From Symbiodinium natans (Eukaryota > Sar > Dinophyceae > Suessiales > Symbiodiniaceae), in contig CAJNDS010000558.1 of assembly GCA_905221605.1 (NCBI GenBank), positions 190,001 through 254,000 on the forward strand: a DNA stretch of 64,000 bases, given 5' to 3'. Both the position numbers and the translations under genes were made by a program. Below, in pieces: positions 23,501-34,316 of the stretch. A model generated the notes under the pieces. The model had not been told where the DNA came from and ran no database searches. It saw only the letters and a program-made list of their open reading frames with translations. Numbering within the stretch: the stretch's first letter is position 1; each line of letters opens with the position of its first letter.

Positions 23501-25585
23501 GTTTCGAGAAAACACGAATAAGGGAACAATTGGGGCCCTTTCTTACATAGCGTACCCTACACTTAATACTCAAATATGCTGGATTCTTGGGGACCGTGGT
23601 ATGCAGCAGGTCCTTAAAATGCTTCATTCTCGAGGTATATAGCCAAAAGATGATGAGCCAGCATATAGCTTACACAGCTCTAGAACGGTCGTCGCCTCGT
23701 GATACAACAGCCGATGTTCACCCGAGCCCTATAGACCCTAGGCTGCAAGGAGTCACACCTCAACCTTTAACCCAAGCAACCTACAACACCCCCAAAACAA
23801 CCAACTCCCTAAACCCTAAACCCCTAAACCCCTAAACCCCTAAACCCCTAAACCCCTAAACCCCTAAACCCCTAAACCCCTAAACCCCTAAACCCCTAAA
23901 CCCCTAAACCCCTAAACCCTAAACCCTAAACCCTAAACCCTAATAAAACCACATCGCCCTCCGAGACCTGTGACCCTGCCGCCCGCCTGGTTCCCCTGTA
24001 GCTCCGTGAGAAGCTGGAGGGCTTGATCCCATCCTTGGCTGACTTCTGAAAGCCTAGGGTTTAGGGTTTAGGGTTTAGGGTTTAGGGTTTAGAGTTTAGG
24101 CTCCTGTGTTTTCTACAAAAGCCCCAAAGGTTAAAGTCCTAAGAGCCACCCAGAAGAAAGGCGAGAATCGGGCTTCTCGCTCACAGGCGCTGATGGCAGA
24201 ACTGTAGGTCACCACCTTGGTCACAGAATCGGGTTCCAGCCGGCAACACTTCATCCCTAAACCCTAAACTCCCTGCAGCCCCTAGACCTAAATCCTAACC
24301 CTCCCCCCCCTGTAGAACCTGTGAAGGTTTAAGGGCTTGCGGTTTCTAGGGTAAAAATCAGGGTCACATGTGTGACCTCATCTTTAGGCCAAGCCTGGAA
24401 CTACCAAGGCCTGTGCTGAAAAAACATGCTCAAGGGTCCCTAAATCCTAAACCCCAAACCCTAAACCCCTTGAAAAACCCTGCGTGTGATGCTCTTGCCT
24501 CCGCGCAAGTCGCCGAACGAATGTTGGGTTTCCCAGATTAAGGGTTTGGGATCTAGGAGCCCTAAACCCTAAACCCTAAACCCGAAACCCTACACCCTAA
24601 GCCTAAAACCCTAAACCCTAAACCCTAAACCCTAAACCCTAAACCCTAAACCCTAGACCCGGGTTTGGGGGGGCTTAGGGCTCAAAAGCCCAGGATGCTG
24701 TTCTTTGCATCCTCCACTCTGCCACCTCCTGCAAGAAGTGGAGGGCCCTGGCCCAGTCCGTGCACCTGCAGCTTCGGGTTTAGGGTTTAGGGTTTAGGGT
24801 TTAGGGTTTAGGGTTTAGGGTTTAGGGTTTAGGGTTTAGGGTTTAGGGTTTAGGGTTTAGGGTTTAGGGTTTGAATATTCGACTGCTCCCTGAGTACGAG
24901 GCAACCTTCTCCTGCTAGCCCAGTAACCATCTCACAATGTGGGGACCCTTTTTGGGGTTGGTTGCTGCAGAAGGGAACCTTGAACCAACAAGAAAGGGCA
25001 AAAGGGTACCACTGCCAAAATATAGAGAATCTCGAAGAAACCTGCGCATCGTGAGCATTGTGTGGAACATAGTTTAGTTAGAGCATTGTGTGGAACATGG
25101 TGAATTAAAGGCTTTGGCGAGTCATGGCTTCAGAGATTTCAGCTTGACGTTACAAGCTTGCAGAGTCTTGTGGCCCAATTCCTCTACGCCCGTGGTCAGT
25201 GGCCTGAGCCGGAGGCGCGCGTACTCATGAGGTTACTTGGAAGCCCTTTTGAAGCCCTTTTGACTTAGTAAGTAAAGGGTTAGTAAGATGGTTTATTGCG
25301 ATTATTTTAGAGTTGCTAGGGGATACTAAGTAGACTTACTAAGTCAAACGAGCTTCTAAGTACGGGCAACTCTCCAGGCAGCCAGGCACCTCCCACAGGC
25401 GCTGATGATGGAGTTGAGTGCCACGATGCTCACTGAAGCACCTTGCACACATGTTGCATCACTCTCTCCCCCCTAAAACGTAAACCCGAAATGTTTTGCT
25501 CTTCACTGGAAATACTACCTTTGATGTATGACTAGCATTATCTCGTTATTCCTGTCATTTTACTCTCTCGCTCTTTCTCTCTCTC

Positions 25586-25617
<32 letters not shown>

Positions 25618-27867
25618 CCTCCCCCCCTCGCTTATTTTCATCTGTTTCTCTCCCCCTCTCAGCTCTCAGCCATGACTTTGACACATCTCAGCCCCCTCTA
25701 GAGCCTCAACCAAGCACCTTCCAACAAGACAAATACACTGCATACAAATGCCCATGAATGTAAACAAAGTCCATATAGATACATGGATTAATTTAGTCAT
25801 GTTCGTCATTTACCTATCTGTTCTCATGCAGAGTATTGGAGCAAACATATCCTTGAACAAGATCCTTATAGAGGTCACGGTTCAAGGTTTTTGGGTGAGG
25901 ATTTGGGGCTTCGGGTCTGGGGATTGGGGAGGCAAAGTGTCGCGTGCGCGCCTACGCGCTCGGCGCAGTGCAGCGTGGCAAGGCCCTGCTGCCATTGCAG
26001 GGCCTCTTAGTCGAGGGATTTTTGGGTCATAGGGCTAGGGGCCAAAAGGTTTAGGGTTTAGGGTTTAGCGTTTAGTGTTTAGCTGCCTGGCCCAATCAAT
26101 AAATTTTTGTTGCATTAACACCATCTGAACGATAGTTCTATCTGGACCTAACAAGGGGACACCATCAAGCCTAGGGGTACAAGCTAGAACCCATGAAGCC
26201 TCAACCCTGAGGCACGACTTCAGGATGTGGCCCAGGGCTACTTAGGGATGGAAACCCTAAACCCTAAACCCCTAAACCCTAATTAAACTGAACCCAAAAC
26301 CCTAAACTGCGAAGGCAGAGCTCAAGGTATGAGATCCGCTGGGACCCCCCCAGCCCCCCCCCCACCCTCCCCGGCCCAAAAAGGACACCCCTTAAGAACC
26401 TAAGGCTACAAAGGAACCCCGCACAAGCTCCGGGTCTGTTCAAGATCAGCTGGGTTTGTTCGACAATGGGGGGCGGGGGGAGGCGACAGGTGTTGGGATC
26501 AGGGTATGTTTCGCGGGTATGTTTTGGGTATGCTTCGCGGCGTCATGAGCTACTTTACCTGCAATTTCGGTGGTATGTTACGGGGTATGTTTCGGGGGTA
26601 TGTTTCGGGGTATGTTTCGCGGGTGTGCAACCCGTGTGCCCTTCTTAAACCTGGGCCCCCCAAAAATGGACAAACCCAGCTGCCTTGCTGCAGCAAACGA
26701 CCGCCGTGACGAGGTCGCTGGCCTTCACCATAGAAACCGTGGGGGCTTGGGGAAGTCTAGTGTTCAGGGTTGGGTAGTCTGGTATCTGTAGGGGAGACAT
26801 ACCGATATTTTAGGGCACATGTCCCTCTTTGAAGGGTATAGTAGCTCCTCGAAGTAGACCCTAGAACACAAGAAGTCCCTTAGCGCCACACCGTAACCTG
26901 TCAAAGCCAAAGCTAGTTAAAAAAAGCTACGAACAGCCATCCTGCTTAAACCCCTAAGCTCTAAACGCTATAACCCTAAATGCTGAAACCACTCCATGTC
27001 GCTGCCTGCAGACTGGTGCCATGCTCCAGCTTCTCCTGGGATCAGGGACATCATAGGCCTGCCCGGCCGAGCTGTTTTTCCTTGCATTCTTAGGGCTTAG
27101 TAGGGTTTAGGGTTTAGGGTTTAGGGTTTAGGGTTTAGGGTTTAGGGACTAGGGTAGGGTCCAGTGGGGTTGTTGGGGTGTATAAGGGTTTGTTAGGGCT
27201 TACTAAGGCAGGATGAATACAGACTAAACATCTCTTCGGAGCTTGTGCGAGGATGAGGGATTTCCGGAGTATGAGCGTTCACTGTCGGGATATCCACGTC
27301 ATCTGGAATATGTGGGTGGTTCTCTGACTTGGGGCCTCGTGTTGGATGCTATCAACCCTTTTTAAGCACCACAAAAGAAAAGGGACCCTCATTAAGAGAG
27401 CCACCCATATGTAATTCGTGGCAAGGAGTAGACGCATAAACCGCCGGACGTGGTCATGACCAACACTCTCCCTCCTCTGGTAAAGTTACTCATTGCTTGC
27501 ATCCTTCCGACGGGCCGCCCGCGGCTTACCCTAAACCCCCAAAGGATCCATGTACCTATATAGTATATACTTGGGCCTTAAAGAGGTTCCTATTTTGTAG
27601 CTTTACGTCCCAAGTATATACGATACCCTAAACCCTTTATTTGCATCCGGACTCCTTTGAACCTTTGGGTGTTGCCAGAAACTTAAACCCTAAACCCTAT
27701 AAACCCGAACATCAAACGCTCCGACCGTCCTGCAGCGCCGCCAGCAGGTCCTGCCAGGGCTTCTGCGTCCTGCCGCTGCGTGCGCCTTCGCCACCGGCGG
27801 TGGACCGCGCAGGTGGCGCCATGTGGGCTTCGAGATTTTTACCCGCTGGCTGCCTAGCTTCGCTCAT
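20587..27867 (-). CDS. PPR repeat protein gene, 5' and middle exons
   Basis: Inferred exons, 5' to 3': 27867-27730 (ATG start, ends WQDLLAALQ), 27035-26990, 26005-25952, 25441-25390, 24765-24699, 24215-24170, 24033-23987, 23345-23277, 23154-23125, 22766-22127 (about six repeats in one 640-bp exon), 21942-21863, 21746-21627, 21450-21330 and 20651-20587. The evidence is spacing: joining them keeps LL, then 12 residues, then ITYN-AISACEKG-QW through nearly every junction. The inferred introns are GT-AG (25389-24766, 21862-21747), GC-AG (25951-25442, 24698-24216, 23986-23346, 23276-23155, 23124-22767, 22126-21943, 21329-20652) and GA-AG (27729-27036, 24169-24034, 21626-21451). PPR proteins bind RNA, mostly in organelles; no targeting signal is clear in the first 46 residues. 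An exon is missing between 26990 and 26005. The ATG could instead lie inside an exon starting after CTGCAG at 27873. Confidence 0.75.
21451..21626 (-). mobile_element. Introner-like intron with GA-AG ends
   Basis: The intron starts GATG and is followed by exon sequence GATG, so the donor lies in a short direct repeat. Inside it, CCCGGTAGGCCCTTGAA near the start is the approximate inverse of the CTCGGATGGCCCTGAA seen on the plus strand at 21451. A TTTAGGG array (plus strand 21487-21552) sits in the middle. Removing the whole segment restores ERLERDVIMYSSAVSAC. Confidence 0.6.
21943..22126 (-). mobile_element. Introner-like intron with GC-AG ends
   Basis: Removing exactly this 184-bp segment turns ADRIS into ADRISYNAAISACEK, the PPR consensus. 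GCT stands at both borders (donor GCTCC, exon restart GCTAC). CTCCTAGGACCGGGAGTA at one end and CTCGACCCGGGAGTA read from the other form inverted ends. On the plus strand a unit of about 70 bp starting CCGGGAGTAACCTA is present twice in tandem. Confidence 0.7.
23155..23276 (-). other. Short GC-AG intron with direct repeats at its borders
   Basis: CAGCAGGCC occurs at both borders, so splicing from CAG to GCC restores GQQWQQALHLFSEL. The centre is AAACCCT units (plus strand 23196-23236). The ends share CCCAAAACCC in direct, not inverted, orientation, unlike the hairpin introns. Confidence 0.6.
23396..23488. mobile_element. Partial H1 hairpin element ending in a long poly-G run
   Basis: TTGGGATGTTCCCCC...ACTAACAGCCCTTCAT matches the left arm of H1; the right arm is absent and a run of about 28 G (23461-23488) stands where the loop would be. 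Confidence 0.55.
23807..23942. repeat. AAACCCCT (8-bp) array passing into AAACCCT (7-bp)
   Basis: Twelve or so 8-bp units are followed by a few 7-bp units. The array lies close to the donor of PPR intron 23346-23986; the opposite-facing TTTAGGG units near its acceptor are at 23367-23392. Confidence 0.9.
24034..24169 (-). mobile_element. Introner-like intron (family H5) with GA-AG ends and a telomere-like core
   Basis: Removing 24169-24034 joins CEREA to RWDQALQLL, a normal PPR repeat. GAT stands at both borders (GATTCT and GATGGG). The ends are inverted repeats, CGCCTTTCTTCTG against CTTGGCTGACTTCTG. TTTAGGG units on the plus strand at 24057-24101 fill the centre. A second copy of the whole element is at 57699-57851. 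Confidence 0.7.
24602..24660. repeat. AAACCCT array on one side of PPR exon 24699-24765
   Basis: Its mirror partner, a TTTAGGG array of about 13 units, is at 24778-24872 on the other side of the same exon. Confidence 0.9.
24778..24872. repeat. TTTAGGG array upstream of a PPR exon
   Basis: Reads CCCTAAA in the direction of transcription and ends about 12 bases from the inferred acceptor at 24766. Confidence 0.9.
25233..25363. mobile_element. Hairpin element, family H4
   Basis: TACTTGGAAGCCC...TTTTGACTTAGTAAG at the left is mirrored by CTTACTAAGTC...GCTTCTAAGTA at the right. It lies inside PPR intron 24766-25389. Copies at 35041-35216 and 55637-55756. Confidence 0.7.
25560..25628. repeat. CT-rich microsatellite
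   Basis: CT dinucleotides with a few CG and CC interruptions, inside the inferred PPR intron 25442-25951. Confidence 0.95.
26503..26630. repeat. GGGTATGTTTCG short repeat
   Basis: Six or more imperfect copies of GGGTATGTTTCG(C/G)G with a unique insert at 26535-26572. It lies where one PPR exon is expected but was not found. Confidence 0.7.
27541..27625. mobile_element. H2 hairpin element, truncated
   Basis: AAAGGATCCATGTACC and the inner CTTGGGCC/CCCAAG palindrome are present; the right terminal repeat is missing and AAACCCT units stand in its place. Confidence 0.55.
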
Positions 27868-28059
27868 GTTGCTCCTGCAGATCAAAAACTCGTAAAGGGT
27901 TGGCAAAAAAAGGCCCTGCGTATGGAGCTGAGAGAATTGTATATACCCCTCAAGCGAAAAATTGCAAATGACGAAGCACAACTCTCCCATATTTGAAAGA
28001 CGTAGAAGTTTCTCTGGGCAAACCCCAAAAAAACCTGAAAGTCTGTTAACAACAAACCC

Positions 28060-28200
28060 GAAATCGAGGTAACCCCTAAAACCCTACACCTTTAAACCCT
28101 TAAATCCTTAAACCCTTAAACCCTTAAACCCTCAAACCCTACACTACACCCGAAACCCTAAACCGGCCCTTAGACCCTAAACCCTAATACCCATGTAAGA
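28060..28200. repeat. AAACCCTT variant array
   Basis: Units with an extra T repeat at about 28085-28135, then AAACCCT. Confidence 0.8.
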
Positions 28201-28781
28201 AAGGGGTATTTGAGCCGACGGCATCAAAGCAGCGAATCAAAACTCTCGAAGGCGCATATACACATGCACCTAAGCAGCCCAGTGGCCAAAAAAAGAAACG
28301 GTACCCTTTTTGGGGAAGGGTTTTTGCGTTTTAGGGTTTAGTGAATAGGCATTTTGGGGTACCGTTGGTTTTTATGTTAGCTCCTGCATCCGGCCCGACG
28401 ACCCTTCAGGTTTGTAGGGCTCAGGGTTAGGGTTTTCTACTGAAACCGTTGAGGCCAAAAACCCAAAACAAGCCATACCTAGACTTACTTAAACAAAAAA
28501 TATATCGAAGGAATCGTACCATGATTTTTGGGCAGACTTATCTTGCTTCAATAACCTTACACCCTAAACCCCAAACCCCCCAAAACCCATAGACGTGGTT
28601 TGCGCTTGGGCGTGCTGTAGCGGTCCTTCTGAACCCCGAGAGGTCTACAGTGCACATGCAGGTTCGACTAGGGGCTCTTGAAATACAAGTGTCTAGGGTT
28701 TAGGGTTTGGGGTGATCCCAACTTTGGGGGCTTATTGCCGGTAACTACTCTAGTTTGCTGTGGTTTTGTAGCCAAGATGAG

Positions 28782-28894
28782 CACCCTAAACCCTAAACCC
28801 TAAACCCTAAACCCTAAACCCTAAACCCTAAACCCTAAACCCTAAACCCTAAACCCTAAACCCTAAACCCTAAACCCTAACCCTAAACCCTAAA
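28782..28894. repeat. AAACCCT array
   Basis: About sixteen units. It faces a TTTAGGG array at 29001-29153 across an exon-like island. Confidence 0.9.
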
Positions 28895-28896
28895 CA

Positions 28897-28990
28897 TGAT
28901 TCCAAGAACAGGCCTCCTCCAACTCCTCCCACTCCACGCAGTCTTCGAATTCCGGCTCGGCGTCCTCCAGGCTGTTCCTCACTGAGCATG
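28897..28990 (-). CDS. Candidate acidic exon, function unknown
   Basis: Island between inverted telomere-like arrays. The minus strand, after CATGCTCAG, reads RNSLEDAEPEFEDCVEWEEL and continues acidic to EEACSW. Possibly part of a minus-strand gene whose other candidate islands are near 30795-30870 (LPLEEELKAMEARLMVF), 32815-32862 (FNTTDTVTLAWWSKCG), 34385-34445 (SSLGLLQAIGTLSAVSL), 35225-35280 (EPPSLLSAFESKPSSEKKA) and 38690-38755 (LNSLQEAQFITISNG). No family was recognised and the joins were not tested. Confidence 0.35.
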
Positions 28991-29000
28991 GGCACTCAGC

Positions 29001-29285
29001 TAGGGTTTAGGGTTTAGGGTTTAGGGTTTAGGGTTTAGGGTTTAGAGTTTAGGGTTTAGGGTTTAGGGTTTAGGGTTTAGGGTTTAGGGTTTAGGGTTTA
29101 GGGTTTTGGGGTTTAGGGTTTAGGGTTTAGGGTTTAGGGTTTAGGGTTTAGGGTCCAGCCTAAGCCCGAATCATGGACATGGACTAGAGCCGAGCCCCAG
29201 GCCACGAGCCTCAGCCCAAACCCTCGTAAAGAGGGGGTTTAGGGTTTAGGGTTTAGGGTTTAGGGTTTAGGGTTTAGGGTTTAGG
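29001..29285. repeat. TTTAGGG arrays
   Basis: Two long arrays (29001-29153 and 29235-29285) separated by about 80 bp of unique sequence. Confidence 0.9.
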
Positions 29286-29289
29286 AAGG

Positions 29290-29960
29290 AGGGGGGTTGG
29301 GAGAACGCAGGGGTGAACATTCTGATGATGATGTGAACCCTAAAGGCCACCCGCTTCACGCTGTTCTGCGAAGCCCAGCGGCGTGATCTTGAGTCTGATG
29401 AAGGTCAACCTGGGCAGAGTTTGGAGTACAGGGTTTTGCGACCAAAAAAGGGAGGTGGGTGTCAAGTGTACTCGGTTTGGGTGGGAAGCACCGCAGCACG
29501 TCGTTTTGATACAGGGGTGTGGACGTTTGAGTGGGCTGAAGACTTTGCTTCATGGCTACTATTATAGTCTACTACAGAAAAATGTCTGGATTATGGGGGG
29601 GGGGTGCCTTGTAAGGCGTCTGCAGCTAGTCCACTCGCTACAAATGATCTGCTTCTTTTCGGCATCCCATACTAGTCTGCTAAATACTGTTCCGTGTAAG
29701 AAGGTGGTCTGCGGCATGGAGCTGCTTGGCTTGTTGGGCATCTGACTATACACTATTTCTTTGCTGGGGCATTCGATACGTCGAGCTATACTGCTGATGA
29801 GGTCACTACTCTTCCTATTCTGAAAACATGGAACTGTTGTGCGCAACGGGCCATCTCCGGCACAGAATCGGTTTGCTGCTTGGCCTGCTTCTACGAGTCT
29901 ACTACACATAAATACTTGGCGTATTTGGGAACATGTGTTGCTTCTTGGGGCATGCTAGAA
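29290..29960. other. Unique-looking spacer
   Basis: Little repeat content. Open stretches exist on both strands (for example 29383-29745 +) but none shows a recognisable domain or a flanking splice pattern. Confidence 0.4.
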
Positions 29961-30035
29961 TCCGAAATGCCAAGACCCTAAACCCTAGAATCAAACCCTA
30001 AACCCTGAACCCTATGCGCTAAGCTCTGTAAGCAG

Positions 30036-30296
30036 TCCCAAAGGATCCATGTACCTACCTATCTGGAACAAACTTGGGCCTTAAAAGGGGTTCCTATATA
30101 GTAGCTTTAGGGCCCAAGCATATACTCCTATACTCCCTCTGGAACCTTAATAAAAAAACAATATTCTAACATCCTCTTGGGCTTTATATGAACAAAAACT
30201 AAAAAGAAAAAGAACTCCCAAGCAGGATAAAGTATACCAAAAAAGAATTCCCAAGGGGTATATGGTATACGACATAGGTACATGGATCCTTTGGGA
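30036..30296. mobile_element. H2 hairpin element with an internal insertion
   Basis: TCCCAAAGGATCC at the left and GGATCCTTTGGGA at the right; the inverted match extends perfectly for about 21 bases. The H2 core (CTTGGGCC...GGCCCAAG) is followed by about 110 bp of A-rich DNA not present in other copies. Confidence 0.75.
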
Positions 30297-30649
30297 GCAT
30301 CTCCATCTCAAAGGCCAGAAGACTTCTGAGACTCGCAGAGCCAGTTGTTTGGCGGTGGAAGCCCATCGGCCTGCTTAGGGTTTCGAATTTAGCAGGGTTT
30401 AGGGTTTAGGGTTTAGGGTTTGGGTTTACAGTGCGTTTGCAGGAGCTGGAGATAACGGTGTACATTGTGAGGGCTTTCCCGGGTTCTGGGGTTCCGTACG
30501 TGTTCCTTCTGGGCCGAAGCTTCGGAAGCGGGTGAAATCACGCAGCTTCTGTATATTGTTGACCCCTAGGTTCAGAAACCAGTTGGCTGGCGTTCTAGCG
30601 GAATCCCGATACTACCACCGGGCTTGAAGCAGGAGACGAATAAATGCCA

Positions 30650-30770
30650 TATATATATATATATATTATTTTATATATTGTATATTATATATTATATATT
30701 ATGTATTACATATTATACTATATATTATAGATTATATATTGGATATTAGATAGATAGATATAGATAGATA
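30650..30770. repeat. TA-rich and GATA microsatellite
   Basis: TATATT/TATAT units followed by GATA units, then a single TTTAGGG-type unit. Confidence 0.9.
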
Positions 30771-30950
30771 GATAGGGTTTAGGGCGGAACACCATAAGCC
30801 TCGCCTCCATGGCCTTGAGCTCTTCCTCCAGCGGCAAGCGGAAGAAGGACAAGTGGAACCTGGGAGGAGGGCCTTCCTTTAGGGTTTAGGGTTTAGGGTT
30901 TAGGGTGTAGGGTTTAGGGTTTGTTGCTGACGTTATCTGAGGGATCTAGG

Positions 30951-31052
30951 TTGGGATGTTGCCCCCGTATACTAACAGTCCTTCATAGGGAATATGGTAC
31001 CCCCTATTATATTCCTATTAAAGGACTGCTAGTAAAAGGGTGAACATCCCAA
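30951..31052. mobile_element. H1 hairpin element with 8-bp target duplication
   Basis: TTGGGATGTT...GAACATCCCAA ends with inner inverted ACTAACAGTCCTT/AAGGACTGCTAGT arms. It is bounded by an exact direct repeat GATCTAGG at 30943-30950 and 31053-31060. About 100 bp, no coding capacity. An 8-bp duplication is known for hAT and P superfamilies; assignment is tentative. Confidence 0.8.
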
Positions 31053-31099
31053 GATCTAGGGGTCGCGTAAGGGGCTTATAGGGCTCGGAGCCTACCTGA

Positions 31100-31890
31100 A
31101 CCCTTAGTATGAGATTTGTTTCTTTCTTGCATTTTAACTTTTCACGTACCTTGGGGGGGTCCAGGTAGAGCGTTCAGGATCATAAGCTGTATGGCGTTTA
31201 ACAGGGATGAAGTGAAGCTTACAGATGTGGTGCGGCGAACGTGTCACCCTGTGAAAGTAGGGCCCTGTTTTGAAGTCCAGCTTTCTTCAAGTAAAGTTGT
31301 CCGAGCCTCGTGCTCCAACCCTAACCCTATGACACATGACTCTACACCCTCATGGGTGATCACCATCTGCAGTGGAAACCAATTAACCAATTACTGAGCC
31401 CCTTCCCCCAAGCCAGGAAGATCCTACCCCACGAGGCTGTAGAGTGAAACTACGGAGGGTTCAAGCCGCACACAACCCACGCCTGGCAACCACCAACTTC
31501 AACGCCATCACTACCATGCAACTCCCCGAAACCCAGCCACCACGCGGGTTTAGGGTCTAGGGTGGTTTGTAGGGTAGGGCTTAGGGTTTAGGGCAGCCTC
31601 CTAACTACAAAGAAATCACCTCTGGGGCTAGCACTGTCGCCCGACGTACTGGTCCAAGGAGGACTTGATGCCTCAGCCATCGAAAAGCGCATCCCAGCAA
31701 GAACTTGCAGGGTGCAGTGTCTACACTTACTGTGAGCAGGTAAATTGAATATAAGATAATTCAACGTAACTAGAGCACATAAAAAATATATATACAACTG
31801 TATGCATGTAAGTAGGTAGGTTGGGCAGGAAACCCTATGGATGTAGCAGTTTATGAGCCCTGCGCTGCGAAAGGATTTGAAGTTCACGAC
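31100..31890. other. Spacer without a recognisable gene
   Basis: Mostly unique DNA. Open stretches at 31116-31397 (+) and 31588-31887 (-) have no recognisable motif. Confidence 0.4.
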
Positions 31891-31898
31891 TTGTATGC

Positions 31899-31962
31899 TT
31901 AGGGTTTAGGGTTTAGGGTTTAGGGTTTAGGGTTTAGGGTTTAGGGTTTAGGGTTTAGGGTT
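31899..31962. repeat. TTTAGGG array
   Basis: Nine near-perfect units. Confidence 0.9.
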
Positions 31963-32320
31963 CCAAGAGCTTCGAGCGCACGCTGCTGGAGTGAGAGTCG
32001 CAAGGCCCCAGGCACTCTGGCAGGCAAGTACGTAAAGGATTTCAAGATGCTTGCAGCGCAAGATCCCCTTCGAACCCTACACGAGGAGATAGGATTAGGG
32101 GGACCCTTGGGGATATAGACCCTCTGAAGAAGGTCCCTTTTTAAGAGATCCAGAAGATGGTTCCTTTTTAAGCGCCCCCCTTATCCTACCTAGGATACAC
32201 ATGGTGCACGACCAAGAGCCCGGCCCATAGGCATATTCATCAACCTCCACGACGTCAGGTCCATGTACCTGTGAGGGCTCCAGGAAATCGGAGCTGGAGG
32301 CAAACTATAGCCCAAAGGAT

Positions 32321-32419
32321 CCATGTACCCATAGAGTATATACTAGGGCCCTAAAGCTACTATACAGGAACCCTTTCAGGCCCAAGTATATGCTATATAG
32401 GGTACATGGATCCTTTGGG
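32321..32419. mobile_element. H2 hairpin element, complete
   Basis: Perfect 19-bp inverted ends CCCAAAGGATCCATGTACC, an inner GGGCCC/GGCCCAAG fold and AT-rich spacers. No clear target duplication. Confidence 0.8.
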
Positions 32420-33557
32420 TACCCTTCAAAGAGTTGCCGCGCGGTGGTGGACGATATCCTAGGCCGCTGGCTGTAAACCTCAACTTGGCTTCAACAGCCG
32501 GCTACACTCCATAGACCCTAAGTGGACCCTAAGCTCCATCTATGCCCCAAGCTGTGAATTAGTGTCCGTGTGATGAACCTATACTTTCAGGCAGAGAGGC
32601 CGGGGGCTACCTGGAACCCTAAACCCCAAACCTTAATTCAAAACTCTGGTGAGCCCAACCCTCAGAAAGTCTAGAAATGCTAGAAACCCCTAAGCCCTCA
32701 ACCCTCAACCCTAAACACCCTAAACCCTATGCGGCTCGAACCACTAGAAACCCTAAACCCTAAACCCCAAACCCGAAACCCCAAAAACCCCATGGGCCGC
32801 ACTTGCTCCACCAGGCCAGGGTGACGGTATCCGTGGTGTTGAAGACTGGGCAGCGGCAGAAAAAGGCAGGGTTTAGGGTGTAATTTAGGGTTAGGTGTTA
32901 GGTGTTAGGATTTAGGGTTTGGGGTTTGGGGTTTGGGGTTTGTGGTTTAAGGCTGGGGAGGGGATCTATTCCTAGGCCTTACATAGGTCCAAGAAAAGCC
33001 GGTAGTCAGCAGCATCAGCCTCCGGGCAGCAGGGATGGGGACGACAGCGAATCTGAGCACAAAACAAGCGACTAGTACACATGGGGGAAACACATTTTTC
33101 TCCACAGTTTTTTAGCTGCGTCCCCTGAGAGGTAGACTCCTACGCGTTTCGGAGTTTTTGGGACCTGCGAAGACTTAAAACTCTAATCTAACACTCTAAA
33201 CCAGGCAGAGCTGTACCTCTGCCAGAGACTGCGTGGAAACGACTCCTAGATAGGACCCTAAACCCTAAACCCCAAACCCTACCTAAACACTAAACCCTAA
33301 ACCCTCAACCAGGTTTGGTGGGACCTAATGAGTGTAACCCTCCGCTCCTTCAGTGCAGGGGGTGTTGCACTTCCCCAACCCCTGCAAGAAGCTCTGCTGC
33401 AAAGGTCGCCATGAATCTAGGGTTCTACCTTGGACCCTAAGGTTGTACCCTTGAATTTTGGGGACCCTTTTTATGGATCCCTAAGAAAATCTATATATAT
33501 ATATATGTATTATTATAAGGGCGACATTAGGAGTATATCTGCCGAGGCCTCAACAAC

Positions 33558-33645
33558 CCCCCCCTGCCCTGCCCCTACCCCCCCCCCCCCCCTACCCCAC
33601 CCCCTGCCCCCCCCCAACCCCCCCCTCCCCCCTCCCCTCCCCTTT
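33558..33645. repeat. C-rich low-complexity tract
   Basis: C runs with A, T and G interruptions; a similar tract is at 33798-33855. Proline-rich open frames here are artefacts. Confidence 0.9.
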
Positions 33646-34316
33646 TCCCCGCCCAAAGCCACCACAAAATAGCTCAACTTGGTGTGAGCACGGCCGGGGA
33701 TTCATTGCACGAGCCGAAGAGTCTAAGCTTGAACCTAAACCCGAAACCTTAAACCTTAAACCTTAAGCCCGAAGCACTCAACCCTCAAACCTTCAACACG
33801 CCCCCCCCCTCCCCTACCCCCCCCTCCCCCTGCCCCCCTTCCCCTACCCCCCCATTCGTTCTTGAACCCTAAACCCAAAAAACCCTAAACCCCAAAGCGT
33901 GAACCTTGAGCCCTAAGCCCTCAATCCAAAACTAACCCTCAACCCTAAACCCCAAACCATAAACCATCAACCCGGAACCCTAAACCCTAAACGCAAAACC
34001 CAACCCTTATTGCTTGGGGTCCAGCGACTTGGGCGCTGCGGAATCACCATGCTCACGCGGGCGGAATCACCATGCTCGCGCGGATGCGCTGGGCCGGGCC
34101 GAGGCGGGTCGCGTAGCGTTAAAATTGAGGGGAATCTTTCGGGGTACAACCTTTAAAGTACGAGTCTTCATCCCTTGAATGAATCAGGGAAACACTTAAA
34201 CCCTAAACCCAAAGGCTTTCGCAGTCTGCCATGGAAGAGTCCATGCGAGCGTTACCCACTGACATGACACAGCCAGACGCGATTTGCAGAGTATTCAGCT
34301 GCTAGATCGGGGTTTG

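Noticed and set aside
23807-23942. CRISPR-like regular repeat
   Set aside because: Pure tandem 7-8-bp units without spacers, in a eukaryotic context.
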